Part shown: positions 18,295 to 27,322 of the stretch, piece after piece
Position numbering within the stretch: the first letter of the stretch is position 1
How the letters are laid out: every line of letters starts with the position of its first letter
Origin: Intestinirhabdus alba
GTDB taxonomy: Bacteria; Pseudomonadota; Gammaproteobacteria; Enterobacterales; Enterobacteriaceae
Direction: 5' to 3'
DNA length: 64,000 nucleotides
NCBI RefSeq assembly: GCF_009711095.1
Contig: NZ_WMJZ01000009.1
Location: 1-64,000, forward strand
Made by a program: the position numbers and the translations under genes
Notes under the pieces: model-generated
The model's input: only the letters and a program-made list of their open reading frames with translations
Databases searched by the model: none
Told to the model about the DNA's origin: nothing

Positions 18295-18780
18295 TCAAAG
18301 CAGGGTGTTCGCCCGCTCAAGCGCTTCGACCTTTTCCCTTGCTTCAGCCACCTTCTGCTGAATGGCGGCGATATCCTCATCGCTGTCGGCGCGCAGCGCC
18401 TGCTGCTGGAGATCCTGCAGATGTTTAATCTGCTGCCGGGCCTGCTGATTTTTTACTTTGCCGGACTGAAGGCGCTTCAGGGTCTGCGCCAGATCCGCAC
18501 GCAGGGCCGTCAGGCTGGCCTGCTCGTCCGCCAGCCGCTGGCTGGAGGCCGCCTGCTGGTTTTGCGTATCGGCGAGGGTTTGTCTGGCGTAGTGGTTATC
18601 GCGCTGGCTTTGCCGCACCTGTTGCTCCTGCATGTCGACGTTGTGCCTGTAACCGCCGGAGGTCACGCAGCTTAGTCGGGTCAGAAAACCCGGGTCCTGC
18701 GCGTGCAGATCGCACTCCTGAGGGGATGTCGCGCAGCCGGTGAGAAGGAGCGCCGCCGTAAGTAGTAGATGTTTTCTCAT
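18295..18780 (-). CDS. Lipoprotein with coiled coil
   Basis: The 161-residue protein begins with a lipoprotein signal (MRKHLLLTAALLLTGCATS, lipobox LTGC), so it is acylated at Cys16. The rest is a Gln/Ala/Arg-rich amphipathic helix with heptad pattern (about 60-155), a predicted coiled coil. Nothing in the N-terminus (Ala-Thr after Cys) points to inner-membrane retention, so it is probably on the outer membrane. It is first or second in the srf train and may be the outer anchor of the complex. No family recognised. Confidence 0.8.
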   Translation of the reverse strand: MRKHLLLTAALLLTGCATSPQECDLHAQDPGFLTRLSCVTSGGYRHNVDMQEQQVRQSQRDNHYARQTLADTQNQQAASSQRLADEQASLTALRADLAQTLKRLQSGKVKNQQARQQIKHLQDLQQQALRADSDEDIAAIQQKVAEAREKVEALERANTLL

Positions 18781-18855
18781 GAAAAGATCCGTGCCGTGAG
18801 GCTGTACAGTAAAACTGGCCGGAGGGGGGCCGATAACCTTACCGGCCCGCGATCG

Positions 18856-19593
18856 TTAACCCAGAGAAATAGCCTGACGCTGGTCGAAAAGACCGTTCGC
18901 TTCATTTTCCAGCGCGGCGATCTGGCGGGTGAGCTGGGCATACTCTTTATTCAGGGTCTTCAGCTGTTTCTTATCGGCTGCGGTGGCCGGTTTCTGTCCC
19001 TTAATGGCGACTTTATAGGCGGCCTCTTTATCGTTCATGACCTTGATTTTTTCTTTCATCAGCTTGATGTTGGCATCAACCTGCGCCAGGGTTTTGCTGG
19101 CGCTGGCTTTGTCAAATCCGGCATTGTCTTTTTGCAGGCTGATTTTGGTCAGCATCGCCCGGTTATCGCGGATAACCTGCTGCATCGCCCGGGTGGTTTT
19201 GGCAAGCGCGGCGGTATCCTTGCTGATATCGTTGTTCATAGCCTGCAGGCGATCGGCGGTGTTGGCATACTCTTTCTGCAGGCTGTCGAGGTAGTAGTTA
19301 GCCGTCATGCCGACGACGCAGCCGGCAGCCCCGCCCACGGCGGCACCGACCAGCGCATCTTTGCTGTTGCCGGTCAGCGCGCCCGTCAGCGCGCCGAGGC
19401 CCGCCCCGGCCAGCGCGCCTGTTCCGCAGCCCTGCGCGGCCGAAGCGCTGAAGAAGCTTGCCTGTTCGCCGCTGGTCAGCCGGGGATCGGGTTTCGTACC
19501 GGATAACAATGAGCTTCCGGTATTGGCGCAGCCGCTCAGCATCAGGGTTGCGGAGACCAACAGACATGCCGTGCTTCGGTTAAAAATATTCAC
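18856..19593 (-). CDS. Lipoprotein with glycine-zipper and coiled coil
   Basis: This 245-residue lipoprotein has lipobox LSGC. A glycine-rich segment (GALAGAGLGALTGALTG) of glycine-zipper type follows, which can insert into or span membranes, and then a long coiled coil of Lys/Asp/Gln-rich helices (about 105-235). The start is put at the GTG at 19593 because GAGG lies nine bases upstream; the TTG at 19608 is less likely. It is the first gene of the minus-strand srf train, 75 bases before the second lipoprotein gene. The domain order resembles osmotically induced and Gly-zipper lipoproteins, but no specific function can be given. Confidence 0.8.
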   Translation of the reverse strand: MNIFNRSTACLLVSATLMLSGCANTGSSLLSGTKPDPRLTSGEQASFFSASAAQGCGTGALAGAGLGALTGALTGNSKDALVGAAVGGAAGCVVGMTANYYLDSLQKEYANTADRLQAMNNDISKDTAALAKTTRAMQQVIRDNRAMLTKISLQKDNAGFDKASASKTLAQVDANIKLMKEKIKVMNDKEAAYKVAIKGQKPATAADKKQLKTLNKEYAQLTRQIAALENEANGLFDQRQAISLG

Positions 19594-19787
19594 GTGTTTT
19601 ATCCTCAAATAAGTAATTTACGCCACGGTTAAACCGTTTCTGTGAACCGTTAATCTCATATAAGTAAAAATCCGGGCCTGCCCTATATAAGTTACTGTTG
19701 CTTCGCTCACTTTATAATCATCAACCGGCCGACGATAACAGTAATTAACTTTATGGCTCACCGTTGACTATTTTTAAGGCTGTTGAA

Positions 19788-20000
19788 ATGGAGCGGGATT
19801 TATATTTTCTCACCGGCGATCGTGAATTTTATTTGTATGCGATTCGTGCCAGACTGCGTCGACGTCAGCGTTATCCGGTTTTCGGGGTGGCAAGCGCCCG
19901 GAAGCCGTTCAGGCTCCTTTTGCTCTGTGCTTCGAATGGGCACGTAGAGAATTTGTTCAACGTTCGCATGGGCAATTATATCCCCTGCGGAGCAATATAA
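19788..20000 (+). CDS. Small hypothetical protein, doubtful
   Basis: A 70-codon frame begins with ATG preceded by AAGG at acceptable spacing. The product starts MERDLYFLTGDREFYLYAIR, then is Arg-rich and has a short hydrophobic segment. I recognise no family. The AT-rich context could contain a horizontally acquired small gene, or this may be the N-terminal remnant of a regulator. Confidence 0.25.
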   Translation: MERDLYFLTGDREFYLYAIRARLRRRQRYPVFGVASARKPFRLLLLCASNGHVENLFNVRMGNYIPCGAI

Positions 20001-20331
20001 AATGGCTTCACAGAAGGTGGTGGTATAGTGTTATAAGATTTGTCTTAACTCTACATGATTATTTACAGATAAACGAAAAATATTAGACTGTTATGGTTGA
20101 TCTATGTCAAAAAACAAATTAATTAAAAATTTAAGTTTGTCGGGAAGAGTTTTAAAGATGTCACCGGCGTGATTTTTTAGCCGCTCAACAATATATCGGT
20201 AGTTAAGCAATACTGAAGTTTGAGACGGCGTAAAATAACCACTGCCGGAGGGGCGAAGAGCGGCTGGCTTTAATAACGGGCGATGCCGGATAGCGTTAAC
20301 AGAGGCAGAGAAATAGCGCGAATATCCCCGT

Positions 20332-20445
20332 TATACTCGCCATACTTCGAGTTGCAGGACAAAACGCAGCGCGTTTTGAACAGCCCCAGGGCTGGCCCCG
20401 TCGGGCCGGCTCGGCGTGTTGTCCTGCCGCTTAAATAAGCCGAAT
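20332..20445 (-). repeat. ERIC-like element, variant
   Basis: It starts with TATACT and the CATACTTCGAGTTGCAGGAC block of ERIC ends, followed by a palindrome around CAAAACGCAGCGCGTTTTG. The inverse of this inner segment occurs in the composite element at 37946-38186. The central ERIC core is absent, so this is a shortened or rearranged copy. Confidence 0.55.
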
Positions 20446-20924
20446 ACGCGCCATTTGATGAATATTAGTAATGAATAACGGCTTTATTTTGGGGGAATCC
20501 GCACTATCGGGGAGAATTTCCTTTCCCCTGGCGGGGGCGCTTCACCGGACAGCCATTTTTCCGATCTGGCGAATGCAGAAAAAAACGGCACCGCCCGTGC
20601 AATCTTCCGATGGAGGAAATCAGCAGCAGACACCCGGTATTTTCTGGCCTCAGGGCATCAACGCGGGAGCTTAATTCGCGCATTGATATAAGATCCGCGT
20701 TTTCTCAAACCGTCTCCGCATCCGGCTTTTTGTTTACCCGCAGGGCGATGCTAAACATTATTTTCACCGCCAGATAACTCACTCTTCTCCGGAGAGCTAC
20801 GACGTTTGATAAATGCGTGTTAAAGGAAAATAAAACTACGGTTATGGGGCCGTCGGCGTTAAAACCGGTGGATTATTTTCCCGCACGTTTTGTTGACTCT
20901 GGTCAAGGAAGTCGATCCTTAGGT

Positions 20925-20951
20925 TAAGGATTTAAAAAATAGTGCCGATTA
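20925..20951 (+). promoter_or_regulatory. Candidate sigma-28 (FliA) promoter of the flagellin-like gene
   Basis: TAAG, 15 bases, then GCCGATTA, compared with the flagellar class-3 consensus TAAA-N15-GCCGATAA (two mismatches). The -10 element ends 37 bases before the ATG. The spacing is exactly that of fliC-type promoters, which suggests that the flagellin-like gene is switched on with the motility regulon. Confidence 0.6.
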
Positions 20952-20988
20952 CGTTTACGGGCGAGTAATACTCTTCTGGGGATAGGTC

Positions 20989-22278
20989 ATGCTATCGATA
21001 TTTGTAGATAAATCTTCTTTAGCGGCGATAAGAAGTTACATTAACAGTCATTCACAGCTAAACCAGGCTATAGAGAGGCTGGGGACCGGTAAGCGTCTTA
21101 ACAGGGCCTCTGATGATGCCGCCGGCCTGCAGATAGCCTCGCGGCTGGCAAAACAGGTTAGCGGTATGAAGGTGGCGCAGAAAAATATTGCCACCGGCGT
21201 CAGCCTGATACAGATTGCCGGGAGCACGCTGGACGAGTATTCGACCATTCTGCTCAGAATGAAAGATTTAGCCGTACAGGCCGCTAACGATACGCACAGT
21301 AAACAAGATCTGCGGAGCATCCAGAAGGTATTTTTTGAACTGAAAAAGAGTGCGGTCGCGCTGCTCCACGGAGCGAGCTTTGGCGGTGCGCGGCTTTTTC
21401 ATCAGCCCGGCGATAATAACGCGCCGAATGAAGAAAAGGGCTTATTGACCCGCAAGCAGGGGCTGACGCTGCAGATAGGCGAATCAACGGCGGCCACGAT
21501 GAATATTAATGTCAACGAGGCGATGGAGAAGACTGAACAGGCGTTAAGCCGCGCCGGAAAGGCGTTTGGTCTGGACGACCAGGGGCAGACAGACGATATT
21601 ACCGGAGATCGCGCCCGACAGGCGCTTGCCCTTTTAAATGAGGCGCTTGATGAGGTCAGCCAAATGAGAGGGCTGTTAGGCGCAAAGCAAAACCGGCTGG
21701 GTTATGCCGCCAGCAATCTTCAGAATATGCATGACAATCTGGTATCCGGTCTCGGAAATATTAAAGATACTGATTATACGACGGAGCTTTCGCGCATGTC
21801 GGGCAGCCGTATATTAGCTCAAAATAGTATCAGTATACTTAAGCAGGCTGACGCCATGCGCTCCATGGTATGGCTGCTGCTTGCGCCAGATTTGCCTGAT
21901 GACGAAGCCGCCAGCGGCGAGGAGGCGGATTCCGCTACCTGTTTTAGCAGCAATCTGCTTCAGAAAAACGCGCTGCTGCCCGGGGATAAAAATAGCAGAG
22001 ACAGCGGGCCGCTGTCCGGGGGCTATATTTTACATCCTGGCCCCGACCGGAGCGTCGGGCAGGTGGGATATCGCTTCTTTAGCACTTGTCAAACCTCCGG
22101 CTGGCATAGCGGAAACTATGTATCCAGGGACTTTGCACCCTGGACGATCCACAACGATCTTTTTAACAGCAGCGTGAGCATATATACCCGGTGGAGCGGC
22201 TTGTATCCACCGTTTGTATATCAGGCGGGCGGCGAGTCAGGATTATTTAGCGGGATCGTTAAGCCAGAGACCAGATAA
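20989..22278 (+). CDS. Orphan flagellin-like protein with C-terminal extension
   Basis: Residues 1-140 match the N-terminal flagellin D0/D1 region (NQAIERLGTGKRLNRASDDA, AGLQIASRL, then helices with MKDLAVQAAND). Residues about 205-298 match the C-terminal D1/D0 region (ALDEVSQMRGLLGAKQNRL, IKDTDYTTELSRMSGSRIL). Normal flagellins end here, at residue 298 (SMVWLLL). This protein runs on for 131 more residues, rich in Ser, Gly and aromatic residues, with cysteines at CFSSN and FSTCQTS. The variable D2/D3 region is very short. No other flagellar gene is in the window. The product may be a minor filament subunit, a secreted flagellin-like protein or a decayed fusion caused by stop loss. GGGGATAGG precedes the ATG. 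Confidence 0.82.
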   Translation: MLSIFVDKSSLAAIRSYINSHSQLNQAIERLGTGKRLNRASDDAAGLQIASRLAKQVSGMKVAQKNIATGVSLIQIAGSTLDEYSTILLRMKDLAVQAANDTHSKQDLRSIQKVFFELKKSAVALLHGASFGGARLFHQPGDNNAPNEEKGLLTRKQGLTLQIGESTAATMNINVNEAMEKTEQALSRAGKAFGLDDQGQTDDITGDRARQALALLNEALDEVSQMRGLLGAKQNRLGYAASNLQNMHDNLVSGLGNIKDTDYTTELSRMSGSRILAQNSISILKQADAMRSMVWLLLAPDLPDDEAASGEEADSATCFSSNLLQKNALLPGDKNSRDSGPLSGGYILHPGPDRSVGQVGYRFFSTCQTSGWHSGNYVSRDFAPWTIHNDLFNSSVSIYTRWSGLYPPFVYQAGGESGLFSGIVKPETR

Positions 22279-22396
22279 TCGCATCATGATGCTGGCGTTT
22301 AACGGGGTAAGTTCTTCCACACCAGGAAGGCCGGGAGTCCATTCAGCGCCCCGGCACGCTGAAAGGCTCTGGCTTCAGGCATCGCCGCTGGCTTGT

Positions 22397-23248
22397 TTAC
22401 CACTTCATCTCCCCGGTGTTTACCTTTGCGCTGAATTCGAGTGAACTCTCATCGGCAAGATTTGGATAGGCGGCTTTCATTGTCCCGATCGCGGCTGCCG
22501 ATCCCTTTTGGCTGGTAAGCGCCTGCTCAAACTTTTGCAGATAGTTGTAGGTAAAAGTGATTGCCTCATCGTTTGTCGGACGCGCGCCCAGATAGTGGCC
22601 GGGAATGACCTGCTGCGGTTTTAGTGATTGCATTTCGCTCAGTACTGCTATCCAGCCCTGACGAACCGCCGGAGTTTGTGCATCTGCTGTCCAGACATGA
22701 AGTCCGGAAGCAATGCCAGTACCGCCCAGAATGGCTCTGTTCGCGGGGATCCAGACATAGGCGGCGTACTCCCCCGAGTGCTTCAGCTCCACCGGCTCGC
22801 CGTCTATGGTAAAACGTGTGGCATTTGTCGCCTGCGGTACGATGATGTTTGTAGGTACGCCATCTTTCATTTTTGGCCCCCAAAATGCCAGCTTGGCGTC
22901 CTTGGTGGCCCTGATCCGATCCACCACGGCCTGAGACGCCACCACTTTGGCCTGGGGAAAGGCTTTTACCAGCGGTTCAAGGCCGAAATAGAAGTCCGGG
23001 TCACTGGAGGTAATCACAATCGCTTTAAGCGTTTTGCCGCTGGCTTTGATCATCTGCACCAACTTCTCGCCATCTTTGACGCTGAACTGGGCATCAAATA
23101 ACACCGCCTCTTTCGGTCCGGAGACCAGGGTAGACGATACCGGAAAAATACCTTTTTCCTGTGGATTGTAGACATCAAGATGCAGCGGGGCAGCAAAGGC
23201 TGGCATGGTTGCAAGGGACAATACCAGGTAAAGGGGAGTTATGTTCAT
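22397..23248 (-). CDS. MBL-fold protein, periplasmic, zinc motif degenerate
   Basis: A signal peptide (cut after TMPAFA, residue 19) precedes a metallo-beta-lactamase fold protein of 283 residues. Fold markers are the first strands to AVLFDAQFS, the segment AIVITSSDPDFYFGL, GEYAAYVWIP, AILGGTGIASG and VIPGHYLGARP. The canonical HxHxDH zinc motif reads SSDPDFYFG, so the first histidines are missing, although the later GHY histidine remains. I believe that this SDPDFYFG form recurs in a subfamily of bacterial MBL proteins. Catalysis, if any, must differ from normal zinc hydrolases. It is transcribed away from the LysR gene at 23854, a common regulator-target layout. AAGGATC precedes the ATG. 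Confidence 0.8.
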   Translation of the reverse strand: MNITPLYLVLSLATMPAFAAPLHLDVYNPQEKGIFPVSSTLVSGPKEAVLFDAQFSVKDGEKLVQMIKASGKTLKAIVITSSDPDFYFGLEPLVKAFPQAKVVASQAVVDRIRATKDAKLAFWGPKMKDGVPTNIIVPQATNATRFTIDGEPVELKHSGEYAAYVWIPANRAILGGTGIASGLHVWTADAQTPAVRQGWIAVLSEMQSLKPQQVIPGHYLGARPTNDEAITFTYNYLQKFEQALTSQKGSAAAIGTMKAAYPNLADESSLEFSAKVNTGEMKW

Positions 23249-23641
23249 GGTGATCCTTCTTTATTTATCGGTGTGGGTTGCGGGGAGCGGCGCGAAGAGC
23301 GCATTCGGTGGGCATTACCCTTTCCGGGGAGCAGCAGCGCGCCGTGCCTGTTCGTATCATAATCGCCGTTGTTGGGAAGTCGGGGACGTTAACAGTCGTC
23401 ATTGACTTCGCACTTGCTGAATACTCCCTGAGCTTGATTTTTCCAGGTTAAGCGGAGCTAAACGGCAAGCCGATAGCTTTAATCCGTTGACGACTCACCC
23501 CGCAAATAGCCTGCCTGGTAAATTGTGCTGCCGGGGAGGACGTCGGGCGTTAGCCGATCGCTATAATCCCAGCCGCACAGGGGGAAATATTCCAGTAAAA
23601 TCTGGCCTGAAATGCCATGACGATAGGCTCCGTTTAGCGGG

Positions 23642-23768
23642 TATACCCGTCATACTTCAAGCTGCATGTGTGTTGGCTACGCTAACTCACCCCGGTCACA
23701 TAGTTCGCTATGCTCCCGGGGATTCGCTCACTTGCTGCCTTCATGCAACTCGAATTATTTAGGGTATA
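23642..23768. repeat. ERIC element, 127 bp
   Basis: This is a complete element with inverted termini TATACCC and GGGTATA and the known ERIC core (CTCACCCCGGTCAC ... GCTCCCGGGGATTCGCTCAC). The length of 127 bp equals the ERIC consensus. It sits in the 605-base gap between the divergent MBL and LysR genes, whose promoters must lie on either side of it. Confidence 0.92.
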
Positions 23769-23853
23769 AACAGCATTCTACGGATTTATGTTTCTGTTAG
23801 AATTCCTGAAACAATACATGCTGAGTTTCATAAAACGATCAAATGGAGAGGCG

Positions 23854-24729
23854 ATGGACAGGATCATGGCGGCAATCACTTATAACCACATTTGCGAACT
23901 AGGAAGCCTGAGCGCGGCCGCCCGTTCGCTGGGTATTTCTCGTCCCATGGTCAGTCGCTATCTTGATGAGATGGAAAAGTGGGCAGGTTCACGGCTGATC
24001 CATCGGTCAACCCGAAGGCTAACCATCACCCCGGCGGGTGAGAAAACGCTGGAGAAAACCCGGCAGCTGGCTCTGTTATCTCAGGGAATCGAAGGGGAGA
24101 CGACCAGAATCACACCGTCAGGGACGCTACGCATCGCCTGCGCCCATTTTACAGCGACCCATTTGCTTGGAGCGATTATCCCGTCGTTCCTGAACCGTTA
24201 TCCAGCATTGCGTATTGAGGTCGATATTAATAACCATCCGGTTAGCCTGGTGGGAGCCAGAATAGATCTGGCGATTCGCATAACCAATGAGCCGGAGCCG
24301 GGGGCTATTGCACGTTATCTGGGAACCTGTCAGTCAATCGTGTGCGCCTCGCCAGGCTATCTTAAGCGCGTCGGCGTGCCAATGACGCCTGAGGATCTGG
24401 TACAGCATAATTGCTTATACTACAGCCATTTCTCCGGGCAATCCTGGCGCTTTCGCGATAAAGAAAAGGGAGATATATCGGTGGCCGTAAGCGGTAACTT
24501 CAGCGCCGGAATATCATCCCTGTTATGCGATATGGCCGCAGCGGATGTCGGCCTGGCGATGGTGCCAGAAATTGAGGCGCGAGCCGGGCTGGAAAGCGGC
24601 CGCCTGATTCAGGTGTTGCCCCAGCTGGAACCGCAGCCGCTGAGTATTTACGGCCTTTATCAGTCTCGCGATCATCAGCATGCGGCGCTCAGCCTGTTTC
24701 TTGACGCAATCAAACAGCATCTTGAGTAA
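23854..24729 (+). CDS. LysR family transcriptional regulator
   Basis: This 291-residue LysR-type regulator has an N-terminal winged helix-turn-helix (residues 1-60: ICELGSLSAAARSLGISRPM, then VSRYLDEME, RLIHRSTRRLTITPAG) followed by a periplasmic-binding-protein-like effector domain (about 90-291: GTLRIACAHFTATHLL, RIDLAIRI, GLAMVPEIEA). The ATG at 23854 with GGAGAGG in front fits the usual start just before the helix-turn-helix; upstream in-frame codons lie in the ERIC flank. It is divergent from the MBL-fold gene and probably controls it. The inducer is unknown. Confidence 0.9.
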   Translation: MDRIMAAITYNHICELGSLSAAARSLGISRPMVSRYLDEMEKWAGSRLIHRSTRRLTITPAGEKTLEKTRQLALLSQGIEGETTRITPSGTLRIACAHFTATHLLGAIIPSFLNRYPALRIEVDINNHPVSLVGARIDLAIRITNEPEPGAIARYLGTCQSIVCASPGYLKRVGVPMTPEDLVQHNCLYYSHFSGQSWRFRDKEKGDISVAVSGNFSAGISSLLCDMAAADVGLAMVPEIEARAGLESGRLIQVLPQLEPQPLSIYGLYQSRDHQHAALSLFLDAIKQHLE

Positions 24730-24854
24730 ATCTATGAAATTTTCTAAAGAGGTGCTTGTTGTTATGGACTTTTTCTTTCAGGTGAGAGGCAGAAATAATT
24801 TCGCATTATTCTTAACGAGGCGAGATACGATGAGATTAACTGGCTACGACAAAG

Positions 24855-24882
24855 ATAAAAAATCCACGCGGGGCGTGGATTT
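24855..24882 (-). terminator. Rho-independent terminator of ychF
   Basis: The stem ATCCACGC / GCGTGGAT with a three-base loop is followed on the minus strand by a run of T. It lies about 60 bases after the ychF stop codon. Confidence 0.8.
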
Positions 24883-24940
24883 AAAATATATATTCTGCTC
24901 GCCGGTACGTTGAGCGATCGCCGGAAAGGGCAGAGTAGAG

Positions 24941-26032
24941 TCAGACGTTAAACAGGAAGTTCATTACGTCGCCATCCTTCACGATGTAATCTTTGCCTTC
25001 CGCACGCATTTTCCCTGCCTCTTTTGCTCCCTGTTCGCCTTTATAGGTAATAAAATCGTCGAAGGCGATGGTCTGGGCGCGAATAAAACCTTTCTCGAAG
25101 TCGGTGTGAATTTTACCGGCGGCCTGGGGCGCGGTCGCGCCAACCGGAATGGTCCACGCGCGAACCTCTTTTACGCCTGCGGTGAAGTAGGTCTGCAGGT
25201 TCAGCAGACGGTAGCCTGCGCGGATAACGCGGTTCAGGCCCGGCTCTTCCAGCCCCAGCTCCTGCATAAACTCGTCGCGCTCTTCGTCATCCAGCTCCGC
25301 GATATCGGCTTCCACCGCGGCGCATACCGGCACCACCACGGAACCCTCTCTGGCGGCGATTTCCCGCACCTGATCCAGGTAAGGGTTATTTTCAAAGCCG
25401 TCTTCGTTAACGTTGGCGATATACATGGTTGGCTTCAGGGTCAGGAAGCTCAGATAGCGGATTGCCGCTTTATCTTCATCGCTCAGATCCAGCGAACGCA
25501 GCATACCGGCTTCCGCCAGGTGCGGCAGGCACTTTTCCAGCGCCGCCAGTTCGGCCTTCGCGTCTTTATCGCCGCCTTTGGCCTTTTTAGAAATACGGTG
25601 AATAGCGCGTTCACAGGTGTCGAGATCCGCCAGCGCCAGCTCGGTGTTAATGACGTCAATATCTTCCGCCGGGTTTACCTTGCCGGAAACGTGAATAATA
25701 TTGTCGTTCTCAAAGCAGCGTACCACGTGGCCGATCGCTTCGGTTTCACGGATGTTGGTCAGGAACTGGTTACCGAGGCCTTCGCCTTTGGATGCGCCTT
25801 TTACCAGGCCTGCGATATCAACAAACTCCATGGTGGTGGGAAGCGTGCGCTGTGGCTTGACAATTTCCGCCAGCTGGTCGAGGCGCGGATCGGGCATCGG
25901 CACCACGCCGGTATTCGGTTCGATGGTGCAGAACGGGAAGTTTGCCGCTTCAATACCGGCTTTGGTCAGCGCGTTGAACAGGGTGGATTTCCCGACGTTG
26001 GGTAAACCAACGATACCGCATTTGAATCCCAT
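24941..26032 (-). CDS. ychF: Ribosome-binding ATPase YchF (OLA1 family)
   Basis: This 363-residue Obg-family P-loop protein has G1 GLPNVGKST (residues about 9-16), G3 DIAGL, and the non-standard G4 motif NVNE, which makes the family prefer ATP to GTP. A coiled coil and the C-terminal TGS domain follow, ending in [13 protein letters not shown]. It binds ribosomes and takes part in stress control of translation. The ATG at 26032 ([11 protein letters not shown]) is the conserved start; the ATG at 26044 is not used in the family. It follows pth by 116 bases as in E. coli. Confidence 0.97.
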   Translation of the reverse strand: MGFKCGIVGLPNVGKSTLFNALTKAGIEAANFPFCTIEPNTGVVPMPDPRLDQLAEIVKPQRTLPTTMEFVDIAGLVKGASKGEGLGNQFLTNIRETEAIGHVVRCFENDNIIHVSGKVNPAEDIDVINTELALADLDTCERAIHRISKKAKGGDKDAKAELAALEKCLPHLAEAGMLRSLDLSDEDKAAIRYLSFLTLKPTMYIANVNEDGFENNPYLDQVREIAAREGSVVVPVCAAVEADIAELDDEERDEFMQELGLEEPGLNRVIRAGYRLLNLQTYFTAGVKEVRAWTIPVGATAPQAAGKIHTDFEKGFIRAQTIAFDDFITYKGEQGAKEAGKMRAEGKDYIVKDGDVMNFLFNV

Positions 26033-26148
26033 GATGTAAATCACCTTAATATCTTGATAATCAACCTGTTACATAAAACAGATTGTAGAAATGGAAAGAG
26101 CTTCGCTCATTATACACGGCGCTCGCTAAAAATGTCGCCTGCGGCCGC

Positions 26149-26733
26149 TTATTGTGCCTTAAAGGCGTGTAGTCGACTGGTCGCCTTCGCTAAGCCATCC
26201 TTAAACCACAGCTCGGTACAGCGCGCCGCTTCGTCAATGGCTTCATCGATCAGCTTCTGCTCGCTGACCGGCGGCTTGCCCAGCACAAAGCCGACAACCT
26301 TGTTTTTATCGCCGGGATGGCCGATTCCCAGGCGTAAGCGGTGAAAGTTCGGGTTATTGCCGAGCCGGCTGATGATATCTTTCAGGCCGTTGTGCCCGCC
26401 GTGCCCGCCGCCACATTTGAATTTGGCGACGCCGGGGAGGAGGTCCAGCTCGTCGTGCGCCACCAGGATCTCATCGGGCGCGATACGATAAAAAGCCGCC
26501 AGCGCGCTGACCGCTTTACCGCTCAGATTCATAAAGGTGGTCGGCACCAGCAGACGGACGTCGTTGCCGGCGATCGACGCTCTTGAGGTGTAGCCATAGA
26601 ACTTTGGCTCTTCGCGCAGCGGGGCACCCAGCCGCTCCGCCAGCAGGTCAACGTACCACGCTCCGGCATTGTGCCGCGTTGCGGCGTACTCTGCGCCGGG
26701 GTTCGCCAGGCCGACAATCAATTTAATCGTCAC
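26149..26733 (-). CDS. pth: Peptidyl-tRNA hydrolase
   Basis: This 194-residue enzyme has the same length as E. coli Pth. It cleaves the ester bond of peptidyl-tRNAs that drop off ribosomes and so recycles tRNA. Visible are [15 protein letters not shown] with the catalytic His20, FMNLSG, HDELDL and [13 protein letters not shown]. It is the usual upstream partner of ychF. The 275-base gap to ychH contains both divergent promoters. Confidence 0.97.
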   Translation of the reverse strand: MTIKLIVGLANPGAEYAATRHNAGAWYVDLLAERLGAPLREEPKFYGYTSRASIAGNDVRLLVPTTFMNLSGKAVSALAAFYRIAPDEILVAHDELDLLPGVAKFKCGGGHGGHNGLKDIISRLGNNPNFHRLRLGIGHPGDKNKVVGFVLGKPPVSEQKLIDEAIDEAARCTELWFKDGLAKATSRLHAFKAQ

Positions 26734-27008
26734 GTCTTTTTATCCTGAGTATGTCCATAACCGGCGCGTAGTTTACTGTCTGCGGCGGCGATTGACAAAA
26801 AAGAGCGACGCCGGACGCCGGGTGAGAAGGTAATTGCCATAGGTAATTATTAAAAATGTAAATGTCTCAGTCGCTTATTTGTAAAGTTTTGTTGAAAAAA
26901 GAGTTGTAACTGTGATCGCTGACGCACTCCTGATCCAGGCGACGCCTATACTTCCCTTATAAGGACCAGGGGTTTTCTTTGAAAGAGCCGAAGTGCCGGA
27001 GGTGATAT

Positions 27009-27287
27009 ATGAAACGCAAAAACGCTTCTTTACTCGGTAACGTGCTGATGGGCGTAGGGCTGGTGGTGATGGTGGGTGGCGTAGGATATTCCATCTTAAA
27101 CCAGCTGCCGCAGCTTCACCTGCCGCAGTTTTTCGCTCACGGCGCGGTGCTGAGTATTTTCGTTGGGGCCATTCTCTGGCTGGCGGGTGCCCGGGTTGGC
27201 GGCCATGAGCAGATCTGCGATCGCTACTGGTGGGTACGCCACTACGATAAGCGCTGCCGCCGCAACGGCGGCCCGCATCACGGCTGA
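27009..27287 (+). CDS. ychH: Small inner-membrane stress protein YchH
   Basis: This 92-residue protein matches E. coli YchH along its whole length, with two hydrophobic segments (residues about 9-27 and 45-62) and the C-terminal motif ARVGGHEQICDRYWWVRHYD. Family reports link it to stress survival; the mechanism is not known. A half-conserved CRP-like sequence (TGTGA at 26911) lies about 100 bases upstream, in line with CRP control in E. coli. In E. coli the next gene is dauA; here the bc1 operon lies between. Confidence 0.95.
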   Translation: MKRKNASLLGNVLMGVGLVVMVGGVGYSILNQLPQLHLPQFFAHGAVLSIFVGAILWLAGARVGGHEQICDRYWWVRHYDKRCRRNGGPHHG

Positions 27288-27322
27288 GCCTCTCGACGGT
27301 AGCCTGCCGCCGGCCCCGCCGT

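Larger units (their letters stand above)
19594..20924. other. AT-rich intergenic stretch, about 1.3 kb
   Basis: This stretch, between the srf operon and the flagellin-like gene, is clearly more AT-rich than its surroundings, mainly between 19600 and 20240. It should hold the srf operon promoter (minus strand) and possibly silencer sites. One weak small ORF (19788-20000) and one ERIC-like repeat (20332-20445) lie in it. I see no RNA gene or strong terminator. Confidence 0.5.

Noticed and set aside
27288-27322. Terminator after the cytochrome c1 gene
   Set aside because: The GC-rich sequence can fold a little but no T run follows on the minus strand.
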